This document shows, in pieces, positions 1-9,254 of a DNA stretch of 64,000 bases. Every line of letters starts with the position of its first letter. The first letter of the stretch is position 1. Where the stretch lies: the NCBI RefSeq assembly GCF_036227325.1, contig NZ_CP109467.1, positions 6,572,001 to 6,636,000 on the forward strand, given 5' to 3'. The notes beneath the pieces were generated by a model. It saw nothing but the letters and a program-made list of their open reading frames with translations. It was not told the DNA's origin and made no database searches. A program made the translations under genes and the position numbers. Source of the stretch: Streptomyces sp. NBC_01465 (GTDB lineage Bacteria; Actinomycetota; Actinomycetes; Streptomycetales; Streptomycetaceae).

Positions 1-1
1 G

Positions 2-1783
2 GAGATCATCCAGGAACTCGCGGCGGGCGGGACCGACGACGAGGACGCGCGGAAGATCGGCGCGCTCTACGCCTCCTTCATGGACGAGGACGCGGCCGAG
101 GCCAAGGGGCTCGACCCCGCCAGGCCGCTGATCGAGGCCGTGGGCGGGGTCCGCGATCTGCGTGAGCTGGCTGCTTTCCTCGGCCGCTTCGAGCGCATCG
201 GCGGCTCCGGGCTCTTCGGTTCGTACATCTCCAGCGACGACCGCGACTCCGACCGGTATCTCGTCAATCTGCTGCAGGGCGGGATCGGGCTGCCCGACGA
301 GTCCTACTACCGCGAGGAGAAGTTCGCCGACATTCGTGCGGCGTACCTCTCCTATCTCACCGAGCTGCTCACGCTTGCCGAGCACGGCGACCCTGCGGGC
401 GCCGCGCAGACCGTCTTCGACATCGAGGCGAAGCTGGCGGCCGGGCACTGGGAGCGGGCCGAGACCCGGGACGTACAGAAGACGTACAACCTCACGACCT
501 TCGCCGAACTGGCCGTGCTGGCACCGGAGTTCGACTGGAGCGGGTACGCGGCCGGGCTCGGCGGGTCGGAGGCCGTGTTCGCGGAGACCTGTGTGCGCCA
601 GCCCTCGTACCTCGCGCATCTGTCGGGTGTGCTGACCGAGGTGCCCGTCGAGCAGTGGCGCGACTGGCTGCTCGTGCGCGTCGTGGGGGCCTGCTCGCCG
701 TATCTCTCCGGCGCGTTCGTCGAGAACAACTTCGCCTTCTACGGGCGCACTCTGAACGGCACCCCCGAACTGCGCGACCGCTGGAAGCGCGCCGTGCAGT
801 TCGTGGAGGGCGCGGTCGGCGAGGCCGTCGGCAAGGAGTACGTCGCACGGCACTTCCCGCCGAGCTCCAAGGAGATGATGGACGAGCTGGTCGCCAACCT
901 CCTCGAGGCGTACCGCCAGTCCATCGGCCGGCTCGACTGGATGACGGAGGAGACGAAGGAGCGGGCGTACGAGAAGCTCGCCACCTTCCGGCCGAAGATC
1001 GGCTACCCGGAGAAGTTCCGCGACTACTCGGCACTGGAGGTGACCGAGGGCGATCTGCTCGCCAACGCGCAGGCCGCGGAAGCCTTCGAGTCCGACCGCC
1101 AGCTCGCCAAGATCGGGGCGCCGGTCGACCGCGACGAGTGGTTCATGCTGCCGCAGACCGTCAACGCGTACTACAACCCGGGCACGAACGAGATCTGCTT
1201 CCCGGCGGGCATTCTCCAGAAGCCGTTCTTCTCGCCCGACGCCGACGCGGCGGAGAACTACGGCGGCATCGGCTCGGTGATCGGTCACGAGATCGGACAC
1301 GGCTTCGACGACCAGGGCGCCCAGTACGACGGCCAGGGCAACCTCAACGACTGGTGGACCGAGGCCGACACCACGGCCTTCAAGGCGAAGTCCAGCGAGC
1401 TGATCAAGCAGTACGACGCGTTCTCGCCGCGCAATCTGCCCGGCGAGTTCGTCAACGGCGCACTCACCGTCGGCGAGAACATCGGCGACCTGGGCGGGCT
1501 GACCATCGGGCACACGGCCTATCTGATCGCGCTGGACGGCGCGCCGGCCCCGGAGCAGGACGGGCTCTCCGGTTCGCAGCGGCTCTTCCTCAACTGGGCC
1601 TTCTGCTGGCGCACCAAGCGCCGCAAGGAGCAGGAGCAGCAGTACCTGACCATCGACCCGCACTCGCCGCCGGAGTTCCGCGCGAACATCGTGCGCAACC
1701 TCGACGAGTTCCACGAGGCTTTCGGCACGACGGAGGGCGACGGGCTGTGGCTCGCCCCGGAGGACCGGGTGCGGATCTGGTGA
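2..1783 (+). CDS. M13 (neprilysin-type) zinc metallopeptidase, 5' end cut off
   Basis: Zinc endopeptidase of the M13/PepO family, which cleaves peptides. The reading frame is already open at base 2, so the N-terminus lies outside the window; the visible part is about 593 residues, against roughly 650 for typical bacterial members. Seen in the sequence: an NAYYNP substrate-binding motif, the zinc site HEIGH (codons from 1286) and, further on, ENIGDLGG, which supplies the third zinc ligand and the second family signature. The C-terminal tail with the conserved arginine region is intact. No secretion signal can be judged because the start is missing; Streptomyces members of this family are often cytoplasmic. 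It is followed after 104 bases by the radical SAM gene and probably is not part of that cluster. Confidence 0.95.
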   Translation, partial: EIIQELAAGGTDDEDARKIGALYASFMDEDAAEAKGLDPARPLIEAVGGVRDLRELAAFLGRFERIGGSGLFGSYISSDDRDSDRYLVNLLQGGIGLPDESYYREEKFADIRAAYLSYLTELLTLAEHGDPAGAAQTVFDIEAKLAAGHWERAETRDVQKTYNLTTFAELAVLAPEFDWSGYAAGLGGSEAVFAETCVRQPSYLAHLSGVLTEVPVEQWRDWLLVRVVGACSPYLSGAFVENNFAFYGRTLNGTPELRDRWKRAVQFVEGAVGEAVGKEYVARHFPPSSKEMMDELVANLLEAYRQSIGRLDWMTEETKERAYEKLATFRPKIGYPEKFRDYSALEVTEGDLLANAQAAEAFESDRQLAKIGAPVDRDEWFMLPQTVNAYYNPGTNEICFPAGILQKPFFSPDADAAENYGGIGSVIGHEIGHGFDDQGAQYDGQGNLNDWWTEADTTAFKAKSSELIKQYDAFSPRNLPGEFVNGALTVGENIGDLGGLTIGHTAYLIALDGAPAPEQDGLSGSQRLFLNWAFCWRTKRRKEQEQQYLTIDPHSPPEFRANIVRNLDEFHEAFGTTEGDGLWLAPEDRVRIW

Positions 1784-1805
1784 AGGGGCTGCGCCGCTGA
1801 AGCGA

Positions 1806-1844
1806 CGCAAGAGGTCCGCAAGTCTGTGCATACCGGCAGGCAAG
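1806..1844. promoter_or_regulatory. Phased CGCAAG direct repeats upstream of the first radical SAM gene
   Basis: CGCAAG occurs at 1806-1811 and 1817-1822 and GGCAAG at 1839-1844, so the copies start at offsets 0, 11 and 33, all multiples of 11 bases; the slot at offset 22 is degenerate. Eleven-base phased repeats are the usual layout of SARP operators. The site lies 44 bases before the ATG at 1888. That it is a regulator site is inference. Confidence 0.35.
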
Positions 1845-1887
1845 CCGTACCTCCGACAGTGAAGGGGAGCCGGAAGGAGGCTGCCCG

Positions 1888-2955
1888 ATGCATCTGGTCG
1901 ATCTGCTCGATGCCCGGTCGCGGCCCGCAGCCGCGCTCCTCCTCACGGTCACCCGGCGCTGCCCGCTGAGCTGCGCGCACTGCTCGACCTCGTCCTCCAT
2001 GGCGAGCGAGCAGTGCGACGCGGAGCTCATCGAGCGCTTCGTCGGTACGTTCACGGCCCTGGACCGGCCCGATTTCCTGCTGCTCACTGGCGGTGAACCC
2101 CTGCTGCGTCCCGGGCTCGTGCGCCGGCTCGCCGAACTGGCCGGGGCTGTCGGGTGCCGTACGCAGGTGCTGACCGGGATGTTCTTCGCCCGTCAGGACC
2201 GGATACCGGCGCCCGTCCGGGCCGCCATCGACGCCGTCGGTCATCTCGCCGTGAGCATCGACGCCTTCCACGAGCGGGAGGTTCCGCGGGCCGCCGTGCT
2301 CCGGGTGCTGCGGCAGCTCCTCGACGAAGGCAAGGACGTCAGCGTCCAGTTGACCGGGCTCGGGCCCGACGATCCGTATCTGCGCGAGGCGACCGACGAC
2401 ATCCGCCGGACCCTGGACGACCGGGTTCCGGTTCTTGTGGGCGCGGTGCGTTCCGCGGGGCGGGCCGCCGCATGGCTGCCCCGTGCCGTGAGCCGGGGAC
2501 GGCACACGGCGCTGCCCGTGCCCTGCGCGATGGCCTCCTGGCCGGTCGTCACCTTCGACGGGACCGTGGTCGCCTGCTGCAACCAGGATGTCGTCGACGG
2601 GCTCGGCGGACGGCTTCCCGATCATCTGAGGCTCGGTCATATCGCCGAGGATCCCTGGGAGTTGATCCGCACGCGGCATCTTCGGCGGCCCGTTCTGCGT
2701 GCCGTGCGCGCGTTCGGGCCGCAGTACGCCGCAGAGCGCGCCGGGCGTGATTGCGGCGGCTACTGCGACACCTGTGTGCAGACCCTGGCAGGGCCCGAGG
2801 CGGAACGGGCGGCGGACGCGCTGTTGCGGGAGCCCTTCGGGCAGGTCGTCGAGCGACAGGCCGGGCGGCTGGCCGCGGCCGAGGGCGCGGACGGATTCGT
2901 ACGGCGGTACGCGTCCGAGCGCTACGCGGAACTCGTACACCTGGGGCACCGGTGA
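1888..2955 (+). CDS. Radical SAM peptide-modifying enzyme (cluster A)
   Basis: Radical S-adenosylmethionine enzyme of 355 residues, predicted to modify the small peptide encoded at 5056. The [4Fe-4S]/SAM motif is C25-x3-C29-x2-C32, followed by a GGEPLLRP glycine-rich strand. The C-terminal half has further cysteines (PCAMASW, ACCNQDV and CGGYCDTC), which suggests a SPASM/twitch-like auxiliary cluster domain. The start is chosen for its strong ribosome-binding site GGAAGGAGG. Its stop overlaps the GTG of the next gene (GTGA), so the two are translationally coupled. It is clearly a paralogue of the enzyme at 13857-14975: the same MHL start, cysteines at identical positions 25/29/32, and a shared GPDDPYL segment. 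Reaction type (C-C, C-O, epimerisation or other) cannot be read from the sequence. Confidence 0.92.
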   Translation: MHLVDLLDARSRPAAALLLTVTRRCPLSCAHCSTSSSMASEQCDAELIERFVGTFTALDRPDFLLLTGGEPLLRPGLVRRLAELAGAVGCRTQVLTGMFFARQDRIPAPVRAAIDAVGHLAVSIDAFHEREVPRAAVLRVLRQLLDEGKDVSVQLTGLGPDDPYLREATDDIRRTLDDRVPVLVGAVRSAGRAAAWLPRAVSRGRHTALPVPCAMASWPVVTFDGTVVACCNQDVVDGLGGRLPDHLRLGHIAEDPWELIRTRHLRRPVLRAVRAFGPQYAAERAGRDCGGYCDTCVQTLAGPEAERAADALLREPFGQVVERQAGRLAAAEGADGFVRRYASERYAELVHLGHR

Positions 2956-3644
2956 CAGCCCCCGCCCCGGCGGGGCGGCAACTCGACGCCTGGCTGCGCC
3001 TGCTGCGGCCCGCCCTGCACCGCACGCTCGACCGGATCTGGACGGTGCCCCAACCAGCCCTGGTCTACCCGGAGTTCCTCCACCTCACCCACCAGCTCCT
3101 GCGGGCCTCCGTCCCCATGATGGAGAGCGCGCGCGACCGGTGCGCCGAGCTCGCCGCCGGCGGTGACCCGGTCGCGGCCGCACTGCACCCGTACTGGCAG
3201 CGGCACATCGCCGAAGAGGCGGGGCACGACGACTGGGTCAGGGAGGACCTCGCCGCACTCGGCCGTGATCCGGACGAGGTGTGGGCGCGCTTCCCCTGCG
3301 CATCCGTGGCCTCGGCGGTCGGCGCCCAGTACTTCTGGATACGTCACCGGCACCCCGCCAGCCTGCTCGGCTACGTCGCGGTCACCGAGGGCAGCCCGCC
3401 GCCCCCCGACGTCGCGGCCGTGCTCAGCGACCGCACCGGACTGCCCCGCGCGGCCTTCCGCACGCTGCAGCGGCACGCCGTACTCGACCGGCACCACCGC
3501 GACGAGCTCCGCCGCACCATCGACGCTTTGCCCGGGGACGCCCAACTGGCCGCCACCGTACGGCTGTCCGCCCTGCACACGCTGAACATGCTGACGTCGG
3601 CGTTCGCCGGGCTCCTCGCCTCACCGGAGGGCGCTTGCCGATGA
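2952..3644 (+). CDS. Heme-oxygenase-like diiron oxidase (HDO; iron-containing redox enzyme family), cluster A
   Basis: Helical protein of 230 residues with the heme-oxygenase-like fold used by non-heme iron oxidases/oxygenases (families of UndA, BesC, CADD, SznF). Candidate metal ligands: E41 (YPEF), E89-x2-H92 (EEAGHDDW), E146 (VTEG) and an H175-x3-D179-x2-H182 triad (HAVLDRHH), the last matching the characteristic third-helix pattern of these enzymes. GTG start overlaps the stop of the radical SAM gene; its own stop overlaps the ATG of the exporter. Its paralogue at 12146-12841 sits in the same kind of cluster. An oxidation of the peptide, such as terminal oxidative decarboxylation, hydroxylation or N-oxidation, is inferred; thiamine degradation (TenA) and heme degradation are less likely given the context. 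Confidence 0.85.
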   Translation: MTAPAPAGRQLDAWLRLLRPALHRTLDRIWTVPQPALVYPEFLHLTHQLLRASVPMMESARDRCAELAAGGDPVAAALHPYWQRHIAEEAGHDDWVREDLAALGRDPDEVWARFPCASVASAVGAQYFWIRHRHPASLLGYVAVTEGSPPPPDVAAVLSDRTGLPRAAFRTLQRHAVLDRHHRDELRRTIDALPGDAQLAATVRLSALHTLNMLTSAFAGLLASPEGACR

Positions 3645-5038
3645 CCTCACTCACGCTGGTCACCTCGCTCAGAAACCCGCGATTCAGGCTGCTCTTCGGC
3701 GGCCAGGCCGTCTCCAGCATCGGCGACTGGCTGGACTACCTCGCGCTCGTCGTGCTGATCACCTACACCTGGGAGTACGGCGCCGGCGCGCTCGCCGCGC
3801 TCAGCGTGGCGGTGGCCGTGCCGCTGGTGGTGCTCGCCCCGTTCGCCGGGGTCCTCGCGGACCGGATGGCGCACCGCGCCCCGGTCCTCATCGGCTGCGA
3901 CCTGGCCCGCTCGGGCCTCGTACTCGGCTATCTCGTGGCCCCCGACCTCCCTGTCCTGCTGGCGCTCGTGCTGGCCAAGACGGCCTGCGGGGCGCTGTTC
4001 AACCCCGTGCACCAGAGCGTGCTGCGCTCCGTCGTCCCCGAGGGCGACATGCTCTCCGCGATGTCGGTGAGCGTCTTCGCCCACCAGGCCGCCAAGGTCG
4101 CGGGACCCGCGCTGAGCGGGCTGATCGTCGCCGCCTGGGGGGTGCGGGCGGCGTTTCTCGTCGACGCCGCGACCTTCCTGGTGTCCGCACTTCTGATCGC
4201 TCTCGTACGGCTTCCGGCACGCACCCCCGCGGTCGGGAGGCAGGACGCCGACGAAGGCCGGCCGGGAGGGTTCCGGCAGGAGTTCAAGGAGGGGCTCGCC
4301 CATGTGCTGCGGACGCCCGCGCTCGTCGCGGTCACCGTCAGCATGGCTGCCACGCTCTTCCTCGTCCTCACCTTCGACACCCTCTCGCCGCTCGCCATGC
4401 GCGAACTCGGCGTGGCCCAGAGCAGCTTGGGGTACGTCGTCGCGGCCGTGGGGCTCGGGGCCGCGCTCGGCACGCTGGCCATCAGTCAATGGGGCATGCG
4501 CCCGGGGCCGTTCGCCGTGCTGGCCCTCGCCCAGGCGGCCGTCGGCGCGATGGTGTGCGTCATGGGGGTCGGCCTCTCCGCCGATCTGCAGGGCGCCGTC
4601 TGGCTGTGGATGGTCGTCGGGTTCGTCGTCGGGTTCGGTGCGGCGGGGATCATGGTCGTCTTTCCGTACGTCCTCCAGCAGGAGACCCCGCAGGAGCTCA
4701 TCGGCCGGGTCTCGGCCACCGCCAACGCCTTCCCGGTCCTGCTCCAGCTCGCCGCGCCCCCGCTGGGCGCGGCGCTCGCGGCCCAGCTCGGCGTCGCCTC
4801 CGTCTTCCTCGGATCGGGCTGTGCGCTCGCCGTCCTCGGGGTCGCCGTCTGGTGGTACGGGCGAAGAGGGCGGGCGGATCCCGTACCGGACCCGGAGGGC
4901 CCGGAGGACTCGTACGCCGGGACCGTGCAGCGGCCGGAGGTCGAGGTCCACATGGCGGACGAGCCGGAGCCCGAACACGGCGGCCCCGAATGGCCGGAGA
5001 GCGGATCCGGCGGCAGACGGCAGCACTTCTTCTGGTGA
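3641..5038 (+). CDS. MFS transporter, probable exporter of the cluster A peptide
   Basis: Major facilitator superfamily protein of 465 residues with about 12 hydrophobic segments and the cytoplasmic loop motif after segment 2 (GVLADRMAHRAP), resembling the enterobactin-exporter/macrolide-efflux type (MFS_3). Start ATG overlaps the stop of the HDO gene (ATGA). The hydrophilic acidic tail (residues about 415-465, rich in D/E/P, ending HFFW) is cytoplasmic and unusual in length. The precursor-like gene begins 17 bases after its stop. From position alone it is the best candidate for exporting the mature product of this cluster or giving self-resistance. Confidence 0.9.
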   Translation: MTSLTLVTSLRNPRFRLLFGGQAVSSIGDWLDYLALVVLITYTWEYGAGALAALSVAVAVPLVVLAPFAGVLADRMAHRAPVLIGCDLARSGLVLGYLVAPDLPVLLALVLAKTACGALFNPVHQSVLRSVVPEGDMLSAMSVSVFAHQAAKVAGPALSGLIVAAWGVRAAFLVDAATFLVSALLIALVRLPARTPAVGRQDADEGRPGGFRQEFKEGLAHVLRTPALVAVTVSMAATLFLVLTFDTLSPLAMRELGVAQSSLGYVVAAVGLGAALGTLAISQWGMRPGPFAVLALAQAAVGAMVCVMGVGLSADLQGAVWLWMVVGFVVGFGAAGIMVVFPYVLQQETPQELIGRVSATANAFPVLLQLAAPPLGAALAAQLGVASVFLGSGCALAVLGVAVWWYGRRGRADPVPDPEGPEDSYAGTVQRPEVEVHMADEPEPEHGGPEWPESGSGGRRQHFFW

Positions 5039-5055
5039 GAGAGCGGAGAGGACCC

Positions 5056-5292
5056 ATGGACGTACCCGAGCACGAACTCCCGTCCCCCGACGGCGAGTTC
5101 GACCCGCTGGCCGCGCTGCGCGCCGGCGGATTCCCCGACGAGGGGCTCGACGTCGAGGACGTCGTGTCGCTCGCACAGCTCACCCCCGAGGAGGTCACGA
5201 TCCTTCTCGGCCTCAAGTCCCGCCTGACGGACATCACTTCGGAGGTCGAGGCACACAGCGTCGAGCCCATCATCGGCGGCGTGCTGTTCTGA
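5056..5292 (+). CDS. RiPP precursor-like peptide (78 aa), cluster A
   Basis: Small acidic protein preceded by a good ribosome-binding site (GCGGAGAGGA). The N-terminal and central part is helix-forming, with LTPEEVTILLGLKSRL at about residues 43-58. The C-terminus is AHSVEPIIGGVLF. It contains no cysteine. Aligned without gaps over about 48 residues to the 65-residue peptide at 11883-12080, it shares F..L..L.A.G, EEV..L...K.RL, and the C-terminal HS..P..G ending in an aromatic residue. The split into a conserved leader and a modified C-terminal core of about 13-15 residues is inference. I recall, unverified, that NCBI uses the name 'aroma-sacti cluster domain' for small proteins of this sort; the lack of cysteine argues against a true sactipeptide. 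Confidence 0.8.
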   Translation: MDVPEHELPSPDGEFDPLAALRAGGFPDEGLDVEDVVSLAQLTPEEVTILLGLKSRLTDITSEVEAHSVEPIIGGVLF

Positions 5293-5323
5293 CCGGACCG
5301 GACACAGGAGGGATGGAGGCGAA

Positions 5324-8300
5324 GTGGACTGGTCGGGCGCGGAGAGCCGCAGGACCGTCACGGTGGTCTTCTGCGACATGGCCGGTTCCACCGCGCTCAG
5401 CGAACGGCTGGACCCGGAGGCGCTGCGCCACGTCATGCTGCGGTACTACGCACGGCTGCGGGAGTGCCTGGAGCGCCACGGCGGCACCGTGGAGAAGTTC
5501 ATCGGCGATGCCGTGATGGCGGTCTTCGGGGTGCCCGTCGTGCACGAGGACGACGCGCTGCGCGCGGCCCGCGCGGCCCTCGACATCCTGGCGGCCGTCG
5601 ACGACTTCGGGGCGGAGCTCGGTGAGGACGTCGGTGTACGGATTGCAGTGCGCATCGGCGTCCACACCGGTGAGGTGGTCACTTCAGGGGATCCGGAGGC
5701 CGGGCACACCCTGGTCTCCGGGGAGACCGTCAATGTCGCCGCCCGGCTCGAACAGCACGCCCCCGAAGGGCAGATACTCGTCGGAGCCGACACCTACTGG
5801 CTGCTGAAGGACACCGCCCTCACCACCCCCGTGGAGCCGCTGACGGTCAAGGGCAAGTCCGCACCGGTCCCCGCCTGGCGGCTGCTCTCCGTGCCCAGCG
5901 GCGCCGAACCGGCCCGGGGCGGGCCCGGCGACCTCCTCGTGGGGCGCGACGACGAACTCGCCCAGCTCGACCTGGCGTTCGGCCGGGTGCGCCGCGACCG
6001 GTCCTGCCATCTGGTGACGCTGCTCGGTGACCCCGGGGTCGGCAAGTCCCGGCTGGCCGGGGAATTCGTGGCGCGCGCCGGGACGCAGGGCGCCCTCGCG
6101 GCGTCCGTGCGCTGTGTCCCGTACGGCAGTACGAGCGCACTGCAGCCGCTCGCCGAGCTCCTGCGGATCCTGATCGGCGACGCGGAACCCACCGCGCTGC
6201 TCGGCAGCGGCGAGGCCGAGTCGGCCGCCGCCACCGCACTGCTGCGCCTCGCCCGCAGCGGATCCTCCGGGACCTCGTTCGAGGAGACCTGCTGGGCGCT
6301 GCAGCTGCTGTGCGCGCGGCTCGCCGCCGATCGGCCCCTCGTCCTCGTGCTCGACGATCTGCAGTGGGCGCACGAGGACCTGCTCCGTGCGCTCGACTAC
6401 CTCGGCGACTGGGTGCAGGGCGCGCCCGTCCTGCTGATGTGCGTGGCCAGAACCGAGTTCCTGGAAGCGCACCGGGAGTGGGGGAGCGGCAAGTTCAACG
6501 CGACCGCGCTGGTCGTGCCGCCGCTCGCCGAGGACGACTGCCGCGAACTGGTCCTGCGGTTGTACGAGCCCGAGGTCGTCCCGCACCTCGCGGGGAGCGC
6601 GGTGGTGGACCGGCTCGTCAGCAGATCCGAGGGCAACCCGCTGTTCGTCGAGCAGATCGTGGCGATGTTCGGCGAGTCGGGCAGCGACGACGACGTCCCG
6701 CCCTCCGTACGGGCCGTGGTCGCAGCCCGCCTCGACCGGCTCGGACCGGGCGAGCGCGCGCTTCTCCAGCACGCCTCCGTCATCGGGGTCCAGTTCTCCG
6801 CGTCCGGACTGCGGGCCCTGATGAGCGGGGACGACGGCTCGGCGACTGCGCTGCAGGCGGGGCCGGATGTCGTCGACCGCACAGTCCGCGACCTGGCGCG
6901 CCGCCGGCTCCTGGAGGCGGCCGCGCCCGCCGGGTGGAGGTTCGTCAGCCAGCTCATCCACGACGAGGTCTACAGCGGAATGTCCAAAATGCTGCGCTCC
7001 CGTCAGCACGAGGCCTTCGCGGGACACCTGGCCCTCGACTCCCCGGGCGACCACAACACGATGGGGACCCACCTGGAACAGAGTTACCGGCTGCGCCGTC
7101 AGCTCGGCGGCGCCGACGAGTCCACCCGCGACCTCGCCGACCGGGCATCCGGACACCTGGGGACCGCCGGAACCCTGGCACTGGCCCACGGCGACGTCCG
7201 CTGGGCCATGGACATGCTGCGGCGCGCCGCCGAACTGGCCGCCGTACGGCCGGGGGAACCCGGTGCGCTCGCCGTACGCCTCGCACTCGCCGAAGCCAGG
7301 ATCGCCGCCGGGGACGCGGCCGACGCCGTCGCCGAACTCGGCCGGCTGCGCGCAGACGCCCGCAGCGCGGGGGACCGCAGGACCGAGGCCAGGGCCCGGC
7401 TCCAACTCGCCTACCTGGACCCGGCGTCCGGCGGATTCGGCCCGCTGGCCGAGACGGCCAGGGACGCCGTCGAGGTGTTCACCGAGGCCGACGACGCACT
7501 CGGGCTCGCCCGCGCCTGGCTGACCCTGGGCCAGGAGCGGCAGAGCCGCAGCCTGCACGCCGAGGCCAGCGCCTTCCTGGAGCGGGCGCTGACCGAAGCC
7601 GTCCGCGCCGACGCCGGTCTCGAACGGGCGGGCGTACTGGGCGCGTTGACGGTGTCGCTGTGGCTCGGACCCGAGCCGGCGGCCCTCGCCCTGGAGCGCT
7701 GCCAGACCTTCCTCGGAGAGCTCGCCGGGCTTCGCATGGCCCGCGCCACGGTGTCCTGCCCCATGGCCGTACTCCTTGCGATGCGCGGCAGCTTCGACGA
7801 GGCGCGCCTCCTGATCGGCGACGCCGAACAGACGCTCACCGACCTCGGACACCTCTTCGCGCTGCCCGCAGTGGGGCTTTTCCTCGCCACCGTCGAGCGG
7901 CTGGCGGGGCGCAGGGAGGAGGCCGAGCGGCAGCTCCGTACGGTCGTCGGCGGACTGGAGGAGCTCGGCGACCGCCAGCTCCTGGTCACCGCGAGGGCCG
8001 ACCTCGCCAGGGTCCTGGTCGGTCTGAACCCCGGTGACAGCGAGGCGCGCGAGCTCGCCGACGGCCTCCTCGCGGGGGACAGGCTCGCCGAGAAGCCCGC
8101 GGCCGCCGCCGACGCCCACGGCGTACGGGCGCGAGCCGCGGCGGCCGAGGGCGACGCGGCAGGCGCCGACCGGCACGCGGAGGCCGCCCTGCGCGCAGCG
8201 CGCGCCACCGACTCGCCGACCTCGATGGCCACCGCCGAACTCGACCGGGCCCGGGTCCACGAGGCGCTCGGCCGCACCGCCGAGGCACGTCACGCAGCCG

Positions 8301-8422
8301 AGGCCGCCCACCGGCACTTCACCGCCAAGGGTCACCGGACGGGGGCGGAGCGCGCGGCAGAACTCGTCGCCGCACTCGACGCGGCGGATCCGGGAAGGGG
8401 GGACGATGGAGCGGGACAGTGA
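5324..8422 (+). CDS. Class III adenylate/guanylate cyclase domain - ATPase - TPR signalling protein
   Basis: Protein of 1032 residues. Residues about 8-185 form a class III nucleotide cyclase domain with both metal aspartates in place (D18 in VFCDMAGS and D62 in FIGDAVMAVFG) and the ETVNVAARLE segment. It is followed by an AAA/NB-ARC-like ATPase with Walker A GDPGVGKS at about residue 235 and Walker B LVLVLDDLQW, then a long alpha-helical, alanine-rich TPR-like region to the end. No DNA-binding domain is visible. GTG start chosen for GGAGG just upstream. It lies 31 bases after the peptide gene, and the protease gene starts inside its 3' end. A role as an intracellular sensor or regulator of the cluster is inferred; related proteins exist in many actinobacteria. 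Confidence 0.88.
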   Translation: MDWSGAESRRTVTVVFCDMAGSTALSERLDPEALRHVMLRYYARLRECLERHGGTVEKFIGDAVMAVFGVPVVHEDDALRAARAALDILAAVDDFGAELGEDVGVRIAVRIGVHTGEVVTSGDPEAGHTLVSGETVNVAARLEQHAPEGQILVGADTYWLLKDTALTTPVEPLTVKGKSAPVPAWRLLSVPSGAEPARGGPGDLLVGRDDELAQLDLAFGRVRRDRSCHLVTLLGDPGVGKSRLAGEFVARAGTQGALAASVRCVPYGSTSALQPLAELLRILIGDAEPTALLGSGEAESAAATALLRLARSGSSGTSFEETCWALQLLCARLAADRPLVLVLDDLQWAHEDLLRALDYLGDWVQGAPVLLMCVARTEFLEAHREWGSGKFNATALVVPPLAEDDCRELVLRLYEPEVVPHLAGSAVVDRLVSRSEGNPLFVEQIVAMFGESGSDDDVPPSVRAVVAARLDRLGPGERALLQHASVIGVQFSASGLRALMSGDDGSATALQAGPDVVDRTVRDLARRRLLEAAAPAGWRFVSQLIHDEVYSGMSKMLRSRQHEAFAGHLALDSPGDHNTMGTHLEQSYRLRRQLGGADESTRDLADRASGHLGTAGTLALAHGDVRWAMDMLRRAAELAAVRPGEPGALAVRLALAEARIAAGDAADAVAELGRLRADARSAGDRRTEARARLQLAYLDPASGGFGPLAETARDAVEVFTEADDALGLARAWLTLGQERQSRSLHAEASAFLERALTEAVRADAGLERAGVLGALTVSLWLGPEPAALALERCQTFLGELAGLRMARATVSCPMAVLLAMRGSFDEARLLIGDAEQTLTDLGHLFALPAVGLFLATVERLAGRREEAERQLRTVVGGLEELGDRQLLVTARADLARVLVGLNPGDSEARELADGLLAGDRLAEKPAAAADAHGVRARAAAAEGDAAGADRHAEAALRAARATDSPTSMATAELDRARVHEALGRTAEARHAAEAAHRHFTAKGHRTGAERAAELVAALDAADPGRGDDGAGQ

Positions 8423-9254
8423 CCGCCTGACCTGGAATCTGCTCGGCCGCGACCGCGCGGAGATCGAGATGCGCGCCGACTGGGCCGGTCCTTCGGGCGC
8501 GGACCGGGCGTGGGGCGACGGCACCGGCTACGGCGTGCGCGCCTGTGTCATCGACAGCGGCATCGACACCGACCATCCGGCGGTCGGCGAGGTCGGCGCC
8601 TCGTACCTGGTGCGCGAGACGGCCGACGGAAGCTCCGGCGGCCACGAGGTGGTGAAGATCAGGGGAGGCGACTCCTGGGGGCACGGCACGGCCTGCGCCT
8701 CGATCATCCGGGCGATGGCCCCGCAGTGCCGCATCGACAGCGTGCAGGTGCTCTCCGCCGGATTCCGGGGCAGCGGCGATGTGCTGATCGAGGGCATGAG
8801 GTGGGCGGTCGAGCAGGGTTACGACGTCATCAACATGAGTCTGTCCACCACGCGGCGCGAGTTCGCCTCGGCCCTCCACGAGATCGCCGACCGGGCCTAC
8901 TTCGGCCGCAGTCTCATCGTGGCCTCCGCGCACAACATGCCGGTGGAGAGCTTCCCCTGGCGGTTCTCCTCGGTGATCTCGGTGGGCAGCCACGACGAAC
9001 CCGACCCGGAGCTGCTGCTCTACAACCCCAGCCCGCCCGTCGAGTTCTTCGCCCGGGGCGTGCGCGTCCCCGCGGCCTGGCCGGGCGGTGGCACCCGCAG
9101 CTGCACCGGCAACAGTTTCGCCACTCCGCACGTGGCCGGACTGTGCGCGCGCATCCTCTCCAAACACCCGGACATGACGCAGTTCCAGGTGAAGCAGGCG
9201 CTGTTCCTCGCCTCGGCCAACATCGGCCGCCCCACGTCCGGAGGTCCTGCATGA
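8406..9254 (+). CDS. Cytoplasmic subtilisin-like (S8) serine protease, candidate leader peptidase
   Basis: S8 family protease of 282 residues with the full catalytic set: D50 (VIDSGID), H93 (GHGTAC), oxyanion N177 (SAHN) and S237 (TGNSFATPHVAG). There is no signal peptide and no pro-domain, so it should act inside the cell, unlike most Streptomyces subtilisins. It overlaps the cyclase gene by 17 bases and its stop overlaps the ATG of the GAF gene, tying it to the cluster transcript. The obvious candidate role is removing the leader of the peptide at 5056; processing the signalling proteins next to it is an alternative. The substrate cannot be read from the sequence. Confidence 0.9.
   Translation: MERDSDRLTWNLLGRDRAEIEMRADWAGPSGADRAWGDGTGYGVRACVIDSGIDTDHPAVGEVGASYLVRETADGSSGGHEVVKIRGGDSWGHGTACASIIRAMAPQCRIDSVQVLSAGFRGSGDVLIEGMRWAVEQGYDVINMSLSTTRREFASALHEIADRAYFGRSLIVASAHNMPVESFPWRFSSVISVGSHDEPDPELLLYNPSPPVEFFARGVRVPAAWPGGGTRSCTGNSFATPHVAGLCARILSKHPDMTQFQVKQALFLASANIGRPTSGGPA

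Noticed and set aside
2..1783. M13 peptidase as the leader peptidase of cluster A
   Set aside because: It is separated by 104 bases with a separate ribosome-binding site and putative operator, and M13 peptidases are common stand-alone genes; the S8 protease inside the cluster is the better candidate.
3641..5038. The MFS gene as a housekeeping transporter unrelated to the cluster
   Set aside because: ATGA overlap with the HDO gene and a 17-base gap to the peptide gene make cluster membership more likely.
5684..8524. Minus-strand open frame of about 946 codons opposite the cyclase gene
   Set aside because: Antisense shadow caused by high third-position GC; composition is low-complexity, no family motifs, and the plus-strand frame has a full cyclase-ATPase-TPR protein.
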